Below are positions 38,280-52,300 of a DNA stretch of 64,000 bases, piece by piece; position 1 is the first letter of the stretch; each line of letters opens with the position of its first letter. The DNA is from Apostichopus japonicus (Eukaryota > Echinodermata > Holothuroidea > Aspidochirotida > Stichopodidae): NCBI RefSeq assembly GCF_037975245.1, contig NC_092580.1:24943001-25007000 (forward strand), written 5' to 3'. The notes beneath the pieces were generated by a model. The model was not told where the DNA came from and did no database searches. It saw nothing but the letters and a program-made list of their open reading frames with translations. The position numbers were made by a program, and so were the translations under genes.

Positions 38280-41200
38280 ACTGAGATATTAGGTGGATTA
38301 ACTAATACTTACAGCTCCCCGTGTAGGCACTTGCTGTAAAAGATCGGCAAAAGACGTCATCACCCGGGTTTCGAACCACGGATGCAAAAGAGAGCCTCGA
38401 TCATCAGCTCGCACAGTGCGCCAAGCCATCGCGCCACGGTATGGACTGAGATATTAGGTGGATTAACTAATACTTACAGCTCCCCGTGTAGGCACTTGCT
38501 GTAAAAGATCGGCAAAAGACGTCATCACCCGGGTTTCGAACCACGGATGCAAAAGAGAGCCTCGATCATCAGCTCGCACAGTGCGCCAAGCCATCGCGCC
38601 ACGGTATGGACTGAGATATTAGGTGGATTAACTAATACTTACAGCTCCCCGTGTAGGCACTTGCTGTAAAAGATCGGCAAAAGACGTCATCACCCGGGTT
38701 TCGAACCACGGATGCAAAAGAGAGCCTCGATCATCAGCTCGCACAGTGCGCCAAGCCATCGCGCCACGGTATGGACTGAGATATTAGGTGGATTAACTAA
38801 TACTTACAGCTCCCCGTGTAGGCACTTGCTGTAAAAGATCGGCAAAAGACGTCATCACCCGGGTTTCGAACCACGGATGCAAAAGAGAGCCTCGATCATC
38901 AGCTCGCACAGTGCGCCAAGCCATCGCGCCACGGTATGGACTGAGATATTAGGTGGATTAACTAATACTTACAGCTCCCCGTGTAGGCACTTGCTGTAAA
39001 AGATCGGCAAAAGACGTCATCACCCGGGTTTCGAACCACGGATGCAAAAGAGAGCCTCGATCATCAGCTCGCACAGTGCGCCAAGCCATCGCGCCACGGT
39101 ATGGACTGAGATATTAGGTGGATTAACTAATACTTACAGCTCCCCGTGTAGGCACTTGCTGTAAAAGATCGGCAAAAGACGTCATCACCCGGGTTTCGAA
39201 CCACGGATGCAAAAGAGAGCCTCGATCATCAGCTCGCACAGTGCGCCAAGCCATCGCGCCACGGTATGGACTGAGATATTAGGTGGATTAACTAATACTT
39301 ACAGCTCCCCGTGTAGGCACTTGCTGTAAAAGATCGGCAAAAGACGTCATCACCCGGGTTTCGAACCACGGATGCAAAAGAGAGCCTCGATCATCAGCTC
39401 GCACAGTGCGCCAAGCCATCGCGCCACGGTATGGACTGAGATATTAGGTGGATTAACTAATACTTACAGCTCCCCGTGTAGGCACTTGCTGTAAAAGATC
39501 GGCAAAAGACGTCATCACCCGGGTTTCGAACCACGGATGCAAAAGAGAGCCTCGATCATCAGCTCGCACAGTGCGCCAAGCCATCGCGCCACGGTATGGA
39601 CTGAGATATTAGGTGGATTAACTAATACTTACAGCTCCCCGTGTAGGCACTTGCTGTAAAAGATCGGCAAAAGACGTCATCACCCGGGTTTCGAACCACG
39701 GATGCAAAAGAGAGCCTCGATCATCAGCTCGCACAGTGCGCCAAGCCATCGCGCCACGGTATGGACTGAGATATTAGGTGGATTAACTAATACTTACAGC
39801 TCCCCGTGTAGGCACTTGCTGTAAAAGATCGGCAAAAGACGTCATCACCCGGGTTTCGAACCACGGATGCAAAAGAGAGCCTCGATCATCAGCTCGCACA
39901 GTGCGCCAAGCCATCGCGCCACGGTATGGACTGAGATATTAGGTGGATTAACTAATACTTACAGCTCCCCGTGTAGGCACTTGCTGTAAAAGATCGGCAA
40001 AAGACGTCATCACCCGGGTTTCGAACCACGGATGCAAAAGAGAGCCTCGATCATCAGCTCGCACAGTGCGCCAAGCCATCGCGCCACGGTATGGACTGAG
40101 ATATTAGGTGGATTAACTAATACTTACAGCTCCCCGTGTAGGCACTTGCTGTAAAAGATCGGCAAAAGACGTCATCACCCGGGTTTCGAACCACGGATGC
40201 AAAAGAGAGCCTCGATCATCAGCTCGCACAGTGCGCCAAGCCATCGCGCCACGGTATGGACTGAGATATTAGGTGGATTAACTAATACTTACAGCTCCCC
40301 GTGTAGGCACTTGCTGTAAAAGATCGGCAAAAGACGTCATCACCCGGGTTTCGAACCACGGATGCAAAAGAGAGCCTCGATCATCAGCTCGCACAGTGCG
40401 CCAAGCCATCGCGCCACGGTATGGACTGAGATATTAGGTGGATTAACTAATACTTACAGCTCCCCGTGTAGGCACTTGCTGTAAAAGATCGGCAAAAGAC
40501 GTCATCACCCGGGTTTCGAACCACGGATGCAAAAGAGAGCCTCGATCATCAGCTCGCACAGTGCGCCAAGCCATCGCGCCACGGTATGGACTGAGATATT
40601 AGGTGGATTAACTAATACTTACAGCTCCCCGTGTAGGCACTTGCTGTAAAAGATCGGCAAAAGACGTCATCACCCGGGTTTCGAACCACGGATGCAAAAG
40701 AGAGCCTCGATCATCAGCTCGCACAGTGCGCCAAGCCATCGCGCCACGGTATGGACTGAGATATTAGGTGGATTAACTAATACTTACAGCTCCCCGTGTA
40801 GGCACTTGCTGTAAAAGATCGGCAAAAGACGTCATCACCCGGGTTTCGAACCACGGATGCAAAAGAGAGCCTCGATCATCAGCTCGCACAGTGCGCCAAG
40901 CCATCGCGCCACGGTATGGACTGAGATATTAGGTGGATTAACTAATACTTACAGCTCCCCGTGTAGGCACTTGCTGTAAAAGATCGGCAAAAGACGTCAT
41001 CACCCGGGTTTCGAACCACGGATGCAAAAGAGAGCCTCGATCATCAGCTCGCACAGTGCGCCAAGCCATCGCGCCACGGTATGGACTGAGATATTAGGTG
41101 GATTAACTAATACTTACAGCTCCCCGTGTAGGCACTTGCTGTAAAAGATCGGCAAAAGACGTCATCACCCGGGTTTCGAACCACGGATGCAAAAGAGAGC

Positions 41201-44200
41201 CTCGATCATCAGCTCGCACAGTGCGCCAAGCCATCGCGCCACGGTATGGACTGAGATATTAGGTGGATTAACTAATACTTACAGCTCCCCGTGTAGGCAC
41301 TTGCTGTAAAAGATCGGCAAAAGACGTCATCACCCGGGTTTCGAACCACGGATGCAAAAGAGAGCCTCGATCATCAGCTCGCACAGTGCGCCAAGCCATC
41401 GCGCCACGGTATGGACTGAGATATTAGGTGGATTAACTAATACTTACAGCTCCCCGTGTAGGCACTTGCTGTAAAAGATCGGCAAAAGACGTCATCACCC
41501 GGGTTTCGAACCACGGATGCAAAAGAGAGCCTCGATCATCAGCTCGCACAGTGCGCCAAGCCATCGCGCCACGGTATGGACTGAGATATTAGGTGGATTA
41601 ACTAATACTTACAGCTCCCCGTGTAGGCACTTGCTGTAAAAGATCGGCAAAAGACGTCATCACCCGGGTTTCGAACCACGGATGCAAAAGAGAGCCTCGA
41701 TCATCAGCTCGCACAGTGCGCCAAGCCATCGCGCCACGGTATGGACTGAGATATTAGGTGGATTAACTAATACTTACAGCTCCCCGTGTAGGCACTTGCT
41801 GTAAAAGATCGGCAAAAGACGTCATCACCCGGGTTTCGAACCACGGATGCAAAAGAGAGCCTCGATCATCAGCTCGCACAGTGCGCCAAGCCATCGCGCC
41901 ACGGTATGGACTGAGATATTAGGTGGATTAACTAATACTTACAGCTCCCCGTGTAGGCACTTGCTGTAAAAGATCGGCAAAAGACGTCATCACCCGGGTT
42001 TCGAACCACGGATGCAAAAGAGAGCCTCGATCATCAGCTCGCACAGTGCGCCAAGCCATCGCGCCACGGTATGGACTGAGATATTAGGTGGATTAACTAA
42101 TACTTACAGCTCCCCGTGTAGGCACTTGCTGTAAAAGATCGGCAAAAGACGTCATCACCCGGGTTTCGAACCACGGATGCAAAAGAGAGCCTCGATCATC
42201 AGCTCGCACAGTGCGCCAAGCCATCGCGCCACGGTATGGACTGAGATATTAGGTGGATTAACTAATACTTACAGCTCCCCGTGTAGGCACTTGCTGTAAA
42301 AGATCGGCAAAAGACGTCATCACCCGGGTTTCGAACCACGGATGCAAAAGAGAGCCTCGATCATCAGCTCGCACAGTGCGCCAAGCCATCGCGCCACGGT
42401 ATGGACTGAGATATTAGGTGGATTAACTAATACTTACAGCTCCCCGTGTAGGCACTTGCTGTAAAAGATCGGCAAAAGACGTCATCACCCGGGTTTCGAA
42501 CCACGGATGCAAAAGAGAGCCTCGATCATCAGCTCGCACAGTGCGCCAAGCCATCGCGCCACGGTATGGACTGAGATATTAGGTGGATTAACTAATACTT
42601 ACAGCTCCCCGTGTAGGCACTTGCTGTAAAAGATCGGCAAAAGACGTCATCACCCGGGTTTCGAACCACGGATGCAAAAGAGAGCCTCGATCATCAGCTC
42701 GCACAGTGCGCCAAGCCATCGCGCCACGGTATGGACTGAGATATTAGGTGGATTAACTAATACTTACAGCTCCCCGTGTAGGCACTTGCTGTAAAAGATC
42801 GGCAAAAGACGTCATCACCCGGGTTTCGAACCACGGATGCAAAAGAGAGCCTCGATCATCAGCTCGCACAGTGCGCCAAGCCATCGCGCCACGGTATGGA
42901 CTGAGATATTAGGTGGATTAACTAATACTTACAGCTCCCCGTGTAGGCACTTGCTGTAAAAGATCGGCAAAAGACGTCATCACCCGGGTTTCGAACCACG
43001 GATGCAAAAGAGAGCCTCGATCATCAGCTCGCACAGTGCGCCAAGCCATCGCGCCACGGTATGGACTGAGATATTAGGTGGATTAACTAATACTTACAGC
43101 TCCCCGTGTAGGCACTTGCTGTAAAAGATCGGCAAAAGACGTCATCACCCGGGTTTCGAACCACGGATGCAAAAGAGAGCCTCGATCATCAGCTCGCACA
43201 GTGCGCCAAGCCATCGCGCCACGGTATGGACTGAGATATTAGGTGGATTAACTAATACTTACAGCTCCCCGTGTAGGCACTTGCTGTAAAAGATCGGCAA
43301 AAGACGTCATCACCCGGGTTTCGAACCACGGATGCAAAAGAGAGCCTCGATCATCAGCTCGCACAGTGCGCCAAGCCATCGCGCCACGGTATGGACTGAG
43401 ATATTAGGTGGATTAACTAATACTTACAGCTCCCCGTGTAGGCACTTGCTGTAAAAGATCGGCAAAAGACGTCATCACCCGGGTTTCGAACCACGGATGC
43501 AAAAGAGAGCCTCGATCATCAGCTCGCACAGTGCGCCAAGCCATCGCGCCACGGTATGGACTGAGATATTAGGTGGATTAACTAATACTTACAGCTCCCC
43601 GTGTAGGCACTTGCTGTAAAAGATCGGCAAAAGACGTCATCACCCGGGTTTCGAACCACGGATGCAAAAGAGAGCCTCGATCATCAGCTCGCACAGTGCG
43701 CCAAGCCATCGCGCCACGGTATGGACTGAGATATTAGGTGGATTAACTAATACTTACAGCTCCCCGTGTAGGCACTTGCTGTAAAAGATCGGCAAAAGAC
43801 GTCATCACCCGGGTTTCGAACCACGGATGCAAAAGAGAGCCTCGATCATCAGCTCGCACAGTGCGCCAAGCCATCGCGCCACGGTATGGACTGAGATATT
43901 AGGTGGATTAACTAATACTTACAGCTCCCCGTGTAGGCACTTGCTGTAAAAGATCGGCAAAAGACGTCATCACCCGGGTTTCGAACCACGGATGCAAAAG
44001 AGAGCCTCGATCATCAGCTCGCACAGTGCGCCAAGCCATCGCGCCACGGTATGGACTGAGATATTAGGTGGATTAACTAATACTTACAGCTCCCCGTGTA
44101 GGCACTTGCTGTAAAAGATCGGCAAAAGACGTCATCACCCGGGTTTCGAACCACGGATGCAAAAGAGAGCCTCGATCATCAGCTCGCACAGTGCGCCAAG

Positions 44201-47200
44201 CCATCGCGCCACGGTATGGACTGAGATATTAGGTGGATTAACTAATACTTACAGCTCCCCGTGTAGGCACTTGCTGTAAAAGATCGGCAAAAGACGTCAT
44301 CACCCGGGTTTCGAACCACGGATGCAAAAGAGAGCCTCGATCATCAGCTCGCACAGTGCGCCAAGCCATCGCGCCACGGTATGGACTGAGATATTAGGTG
44401 GATTAACTAATACTTACAGCTCCCCGTGTAGGCACTTGCTGTAAAAGATCGGCAAAAGACGTCATCACCCGGGTTTCGAACCACGGATGCAAAAGAGAGC
44501 CTCGATCATCAGCTCGCACAGTGCGCCAAGCCATCGCGCCACGGTATGGACTGAGATATTAGGTGGATTAACTAATACTTACAGCTCCCCGTGTAGGCAC
44601 TTGCTGTAAAAGATCGGCAAAAGACGTCATCACCCGGGTTTCGAACCACGGATGCAAAAGAGAGCCTCGATCATCAGCTCGCACAGTGCGCCAAGCCATC
44701 GCGCCACGGTATGGACTGAGATATTAGGTGGATTAACTAATACTTACAGCTCCCCGTGTAGGCACTTGCTGTAAAAGATCGGCAAAAGACGTCATCACCC
44801 GGGTTTCGAACCACGGATGCAAAAGAGAGCCTCGATCATCAGCTCGCACAGTGCGCCAAGCCATCGCGCCACGGTATGGACTGAGATATTAGGTGGATTA
44901 ACTAATACTTACAGCTCCCCGTGTAGGCACTTGCTGTAAAAGATCGGCAAAAGACGTCATCACCCGGGTTTCGAACCACGGATGCAAAAGAGAGCCTCGA
45001 TCATCAGCTCGCACAGTGCGCCAAGCCATCGCGCCACGGTATGGACTGAGATATTAGGTGGATTAACTAATACTTACAGCTCCCCGTGTAGGCACTTGCT
45101 GTAAAAGATCGGCAAAAGACGTCATCACCCGGGTTTCGAACCACGGATGCAAAAGAGAGCCTCGATCATCAGCTCGCACAGTGCGCCAAGCCATCGCGCC
45201 ACGGTATGGACTGAGATATTAGGTGGATTAACTAATACTTACAGCTCCCCGTGTAGGCACTTGCTGTAAAAGATCGGCAAAAGACGTCATCACCCGGGTT
45301 TCGAACCACGGATGCAAAAGAGAGCCTCGATCATCAGCTCGCACAGTGCGCCAAGCCATCGCGCCACGGTATGGACTGAGATATTAGGTGGATTAACTAA
45401 TACTTACAGCTCCCCGTGTAGGCACTTGCTGTAAAAGATCGGCAAAAGACGTCATCACCCGGGTTTCGAACCACGGATGCAAAAGAGAGCCTCGATCATC
45501 AGCTCGCACAGTGCGCCAAGCCATCGCGCCACGGTATGGACTGAGATATTAGGTGGATTAACTAATACTTACAGCTCCCCGTGTAGGCACTTGCTGTAAA
45601 AGATCGGCAAAAGACGTCATCACCCGGGTTTCGAACCACGGATGCAAAAGAGAGCCTCGATCATCAGCTCGCACAGTGCGCCAAGCCATCGCGCCACGGT
45701 ATGGACTGAGATATTAGGTGGATTAACTAATACTTACAGCTCCCCGTGTAGGCACTTGCTGTAAAAGATCGGCAAAAGACGTCATCACCCGGGTTTCGAA
45801 CCACGGATGCAAAAGAGAGCCTCGATCATCAGCTCGCACAGTGCGCCAAGCCATCGCGCCACGGTATGGACTGAGATATTAGGTGGATTAACTAATACTT
45901 ACAGCTCCCCGTGTAGGCACTTGCTGTAAAAGATCGGCAAAAGACGTCATCACCCGGGTTTCGAACCACGGATGCAAAAGAGAGCCTCGATCATCAGCTC
46001 GCACAGTGCGCCAAGCCATCGCGCCACGGTATGGACTGAGATATTAGGTGGATTAACTAATACTTACAGCTCCCCGTGTAGGCACTTGCTGTAAAAGATC
46101 GGCAAAAGACGTCATCACCCGGGTTTCGAACCACGGATGCAAAAGAGAGCCTCGATCATCAGCTCGCACAGTGCGCCAAGCCATCGCGCCACGGTATGGA
46201 CTGAGATATTAGGTGGATTAACTAATACTTACAGCTCCCCGTGTAGGCACTTGCTGTAAAAGATCGGCAAAAGACGTCATCACCCGGGTTTCGAACCACG
46301 GATGCAAAAGAGAGCCTCGATCATCAGCTCGCACAGTGCGCCAAGCCATCGCGCCACGGTATGGACTGAGATATTAGGTGGATTAACTAATACTTACAGC
46401 TCCCCGTGTAGGCACTTGCTGTAAAAGATCGGCAAAAGACGTCATCACCCGGGTTTCGAACCACGGATGCAAAAGAGAGCCTCGATCATCAGCTCGCACA
46501 GTGCGCCAAGCCATCGCGCCACGGTATGGACTGAGATATTAGGTGGATTAACTAATACTTACAGCTCCCCGTGTAGGCACTTGCTGTAAAAGATCGGCAA
46601 AAGACGTCATCACCCGGGTTTCGAACCACGGATGCAAAAGAGAGCCTCGATCATCAGCTCGCACAGTGCGCCAAGCCATCGCGCCACGGTATGGACTGAG
46701 ATATTAGGTGGATTAACTAATACTTACAGCTCCCCGTGTAGGCACTTGCTGTAAAAGATCGGCAAAAGACGTCATCACCCGGGTTTCGAACCACGGATGC
46801 AAAAGAGAGCCTCGATCATCAGCTCGCACAGTGCGCCAAGCCATCGCGCCACGGTATGGACTGAGATATTAGGTGGATTAACTAATACTTACAGCTCCCC
46901 GTGTAGGCACTTGCTGTAAAAGATCGGCAAAAGACGTCATCACCCGGGTTTCGAACCACGGATGCAAAAGAGAGCCTCGATCATCAGCTCGCACAGTGCG
47001 CCAAGCCATCGCGCCACGGTATGGACTGAGATATTAGGTGGATTAACTAATACTTACAGCTCCCCGTGTAGGCACTTGCTGTAAAAGATCGGCAAAAGAC
47101 GTCATCACCCGGGTTTCGAACCACGGATGCAAAAGAGAGCCTCGATCATCAGCTCGCACAGTGCGCCAAGCCATCGCGCCACGGTATGGACTGAGATATT

Positions 47201-48509
47201 AGGTGGATTAACTAATACTTACAGCTCCCCGTGTAGGCACTTGCTGTAAAAGATCGGCAAAAGACGTCATCACCCGGGTTTCGAACCACGGATGCAAAAG
47301 AGAGCCTCGATCATCAGCTCGCACAGTGCGCCAAGCCATCGCGCCACGGTATGGACTGAGATATTAGGTGGATTAACTAATACTTACAGCTCCCCGTGTA
47401 GGCACTTGCTGTAAAAGATCGGCAAAAGACGTCATCACCCGGGTTTCGAACCACGGATGCAAAAGAGAGCCTCGATCATCAGCTCGCACAGTGCGCCAAG
47501 CCATCGCGCCACGGTATGGACTGAGATATTAGGTGGATTAACTAATACTTACAGCTCCCCGTGTAGGCACTTGCTGTAAAAGATCGGCAAAAGACGTCAT
47601 CACCCGGGTTTCGAACCACGGATGCAAAAGAGAGCCTCGATCATCAGCTCGCACAGTGCGCCAAGCCATCGCGCCACGGTATGGACTGAGATATTAGGTG
47701 GATTAACTAATACTTACAGCTCCCCGTGTAGGCACTTGCTGTAAAAGATCGGCAAAAGACGTCATCACCCGGGTTTCGAACCACGGATGCAAAAGAGAGC
47801 CTCGATCATCAGCTCGCACAGTGCGCCAAGCCATCGCGCCACGGTATGGACTGAGATATTAGGTGGATTAACTAATACTTACAGCTCCCCGTGTAGGCAC
47901 TTGCTGTAAAAGATCGGCAAAAGACGTCATCACCCGGGTTTCGAACCACGGATGCAAAAGAGAGCCTCGATCATCAGCTCGCACAGTGCGCCAAGCCATC
48001 GCGCCACGGTATGGACTGAGATATTAGGTGGATTAACTAATACTTACAGCTCCCCGTGTAGGCACTTGCTGTAAAAGATCGGCAAAAGACGTCATCACCC
48101 GGGTTTCGAACCACGGATGCAAAAGAGAGCCTCGATCATCAGCTCGCACAGTGCGCCAAGCCATCGCGCCACGGTATGGACTGAGATATTAGGTGGATTA
48201 ACTAATACTTACAGCTCCCCGTGTAGGCACTTGCTGTAAAAGATCGGCAAAAGACGTCATCACCCGGGTTTCGAACCACGGATGCAAAAGAGAGCCTCGA
48301 TCATCAGCTCGCACAGTGCGCCAAGCCATCGCGCCACGGTATGGACTGAGATATTAGGTGGATTAACTAATACTTACAGCTCCCCGTGTAGGCACTTGCT
48401 GTAAAAGATCGGCAAAAGACGTCATCACCCGGGTTTCGAACCACGGATGCAAAAGAGAGCCTCGATCATCAGCTCGCACAGTGCGCCAAGCCATCGCGCC
48501 ACGGTATGG
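38280..48509. repeat. Units 233-294: longest homogeneous block, 62 monomers
   Basis: About 10.2 kb of consecutive monomers show no difference from the consensus that I could see. This is the most homogenised part of the window and suggests either a very recent expansion or strong continuing conversion. Read by eye; a self-alignment would give the exact count of identical copies. Confidence 0.78.
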
Positions 48510-49334
48510 ACTGAGATATTAGGTGGATTAACTAATACTTACAGCTCCCCCTGTAGGCACTTGCTGTAAAAGATCGGCAAAAGACGTCATCACCCGGGTT
48601 TCGAACCACGGATGCAAAAGAGAGCCTCGATCATCAGCTCGCACAGTGCGCCAAGCCATCGCGCCACTGTATGGACTGAGATATTAGGTGGATTAACTAA
48701 TACTTACAGCTCCCCGTGTAGGCACTTGCTGTAAAAGATCGGCAAAAGACGTCATCACCCGGGTTTCGAACCACGGATGCAAAAGAGAGCCTCGATCATC
48801 AGCTCGCACAGTGCGCCAAGCCATCGCGCCACGGTATGGACTGAGATATTAGGTGGATTAACTAATACTTACAGCTCCCCGTGTAGGCACTTGCTGTAAA
48901 AGATCGGCAAAAGACGTCATCACCCGGGTTTCGAACCACGGATGCAAAAGAGAGCCTCGATCATCAGCTCGCACAGTGCGCCAAGCCATCGCGCCACGGT
49001 ATGGACTGAGATATTAGGTGGATTAACTAATACTTACAGCTCCCCGTGTAGGCACTTGCTGTAAAAGATCGGCAAAAGACGTCATCACCCGGGTTTCGAA
49101 CCACGGATGCAAAAGAGAGCCTCGATCATCAGCTCGCACAGTGCGCCAAGCCATCGCGCCACTGTATGGACTGAGATATTAGGTGTATTAACTAATACTT
49201 ACAGCTCCCCGTGTAGGCACTTGCTGTAAAAGATCGGCAAAAGACGTCATCACCCGGGTTTCGAACCACGGATGCAAAAGAGAGCCTCGATCATCAGCTC
49301 GCACAGTGCGCCAAGCCATCGCGCCACGGTATGG
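48510..49334. repeat. Units 295-299: small cluster of variants
   Basis: Unit 295 has G to C at p42 (base 48551) in the hairpin loop plus T at p159. Unit 298 has T at p159. Unit 299 has G to T at p17 (base 49186). These five monomers interrupt two long identical blocks on either side. Confidence 0.87.
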
Positions 49335-52300
49335 ACTGAGATATTAGGTGGATTAACTAATACTTACAGCTCCCCGTGTAGGCACTTGCTGTAAAAGATC
49401 GGCAAAAGACGTCATCACCCGGGTTTCGAACCACGGATGCAAAAGAGAGCCTCGATCATCAGCTCGCACAGTGCGCCAAGCCATCGCGCCACGGTATGGA
49501 CTGAGATATTAGGTGGATTAACTAATACTTACAGCTCCCCGTGTAGGCACTTGCTGTAAAAGATCGGCAAAAGACGTCATCACCCGGGTTTCGAACCACG
49601 GATGCAAAAGAGAGCCTCGATCATCAGCTCGCACAGTGCGCCAAGCCATCGCGCCACGGTATGGACTGAGATATTAGGTGGATTAACTAATACTTACAGC
49701 TCCCCGTGTAGGCACTTGCTGTAAAAGATCGGCAAAAGACGTCATCACCCGGGTTTCGAACCACGGATGCAAAAGAGAGCCTCGATCATCAGCTCGCACA
49801 GTGCGCCAAGCCATCGCGCCACGGTATGGACTGAGATATTAGGTGGATTAACTAATACTTACAGCTCCCCGTGTAGGCACTTGCTGTAAAAGATCGGCAA
49901 AAGACGTCATCACCCGGGTTTCGAACCACGGATGCAAAAGAGAGCCTCGATCATCAGCTCGCACAGTGCGCCAAGCCATCGCGCCACGGTATGGACTGAG
50001 ATATTAGGTGGATTAACTAATACTTACAGCTCCCCGTGTAGGCACTTGCTGTAAAAGATCGGCAAAAGACGTCATCACCCGGGTTTCGAACCACGGATGC
50101 AAAAGAGAGCCTCGATCATCAGCTCGCACAGTGCGCCAAGCCATCGCGCCACGGTATGGACTGAGATATTAGGTGGATTAACTAATACTTACAGCTCCCC
50201 GTGTAGGCACTTGCTGTAAAAGATCGGCAAAAGACGTCATCACCCGGGTTTCGAACCACGGATGCAAAAGAGAGCCTCGATCATCAGCTCGCACAGTGCG
50301 CCAAGCCATCGCGCCACGGTATGGACTGAGATATTAGGTGGATTAACTAATACTTACAGCTCCCCGTGTAGGCACTTGCTGTAAAAGATCGGCAAAAGAC
50401 GTCATCACCCGGGTTTCGAACCACGGATGCAAAAGAGAGCCTCGATCATCAGCTCGCACAGTGCGCCAAGCCATCGCGCCACGGTATGGACTGAGATATT
50501 AGGTGGATTAACTAATACTTACAGCTCCCCGTGTAGGCACTTGCTGTAAAAGATCGGCAAAAGACGTCATCACCCGGGTTTCGAACCACGGATGCAAAAG
50601 AGAGCCTCGATCATCAGCTCGCACAGTGCGCCAAGCCATCGCGCCACGGTATGGACTGAGATATTAGGTGGATTAACTAATACTTACAGCTCCCCGTGTA
50701 GGCACTTGCTGTAAAAGATCGGCAAAAGACGTCATCACCCGGGTTTCGAACCACGGATGCAAAAGAGAGCCTCGATCATCAGCTCGCACAGTGCGCCAAG
50801 CCATCGCGCCACGGTATGGACTGAGATATTAGGTGGATTAACTAATACTTACAGCTCCCCGTGTAGGCACTTGCTGTAAAAGATCGGCAAAAGACGTCAT
50901 CACCCGGGTTTCGAACCACGGATGCAAAAGAGAGCCTCGATCATCAGCTCGCACAGTGCGCCAAGCCATCGCGCCACGGTATGGACTGAGATATTAGGTG
51001 GATTAACTAATACTTACAGCTCCCCGTGTAGGCACTTGCTGTAAAAGATCGGCAAAAGACGTCATCACCCGGGTTTCGAACCACGGATGCAAAAGAGAGC
51101 CTCGATCATCAGCTCGCACAGTGCGCCAAGCCATCGCGCCACGGTATGGACTGAGATATTAGGTGGATTAACTAATACTTACAGCTCCCCGTGTAGGCAC
51201 TTGCTGTAAAAGATCGGCAAAAGACGTCATCACCCGGGTTTCGAACCACGGATGCAAAAGAGAGCCTCGATCATCAGCTCGCACAGTGCGCCAAGCCATC
51301 GCGCCACGGTATGGACTGAGATATTAGGTGGATTAACTAATACTTACAGCTCCCCGTGTAGGCACTTGCTGTAAAAGATCGGCAAAAGACGTCATCACCC
51401 GGGTTTCGAACCACGGATGCAAAAGAGAGCCTCGATCATCAGCTCGCACAGTGCGCCAAGCCATCGCGCCACGGTATGGACTGAGATATTAGGTGGATTA
51501 ACTAATACTTACAGCTCCCCGTGTAGGCACTTGCTGTAAAAGATCGGCAAAAGACGTCATCACCCGGGTTTCGAACCACGGATGCAAAAGAGAGCCTCGA
51601 TCATCAGCTCGCACAGTGCGCCAAGCCATCGCGCCACGGTATGGACTGAGATATTAGGTGGATTAACTAATACTTACAGCTCCCCGTGTAGGCACTTGCT
51701 GTAAAAGATCGGCAAAAGACGTCATCACCCGGGTTTCGAACCACGGATGCAAAAGAGAGCCTCGATCATCAGCTCGCACAGTGCGCCAAGCCATCGCGCC
51801 ACGGTATGGACTGAGATATTAGGTGGATTAACTAATACTTACAGCTCCCCGTGTAGGCACTTGCTGTAAAAGATCGGCAAAAGACGTCATCACCCGGGTT
51901 TCGAACCACGGATGCAAAAGAGAGCCTCGATCATCAGCTCGCACAGTGCGCCAAGCCATCGCGCCACGGTATGGACTGAGATATTAGGTGGATTAACTAA
52001 TACTTACAGCTCCCCGTGTAGGCACTTGCTGTAAAAGATCGGCAAAAGACGTCATCACCCGGGTTTCGAACCACGGATGCAAAAGAGAGCCTCGATCATC
52101 AGCTCGCACAGTGCGCCAAGCCATCGCGCCACGGTATGGACTGAGATATTAGGTGGATTAACTAATACTTACAGCTCCCCGTGTAGGCACTTGCTGTAAA
52201 AGATCGGCAAAAGACGTCATCACCCGGGTTTCGAACCACGGATGCAAAAGAGAGCCTCGATCATCAGCTCGCACAGTGCGCCAAGCCATCGCGCCACGGT

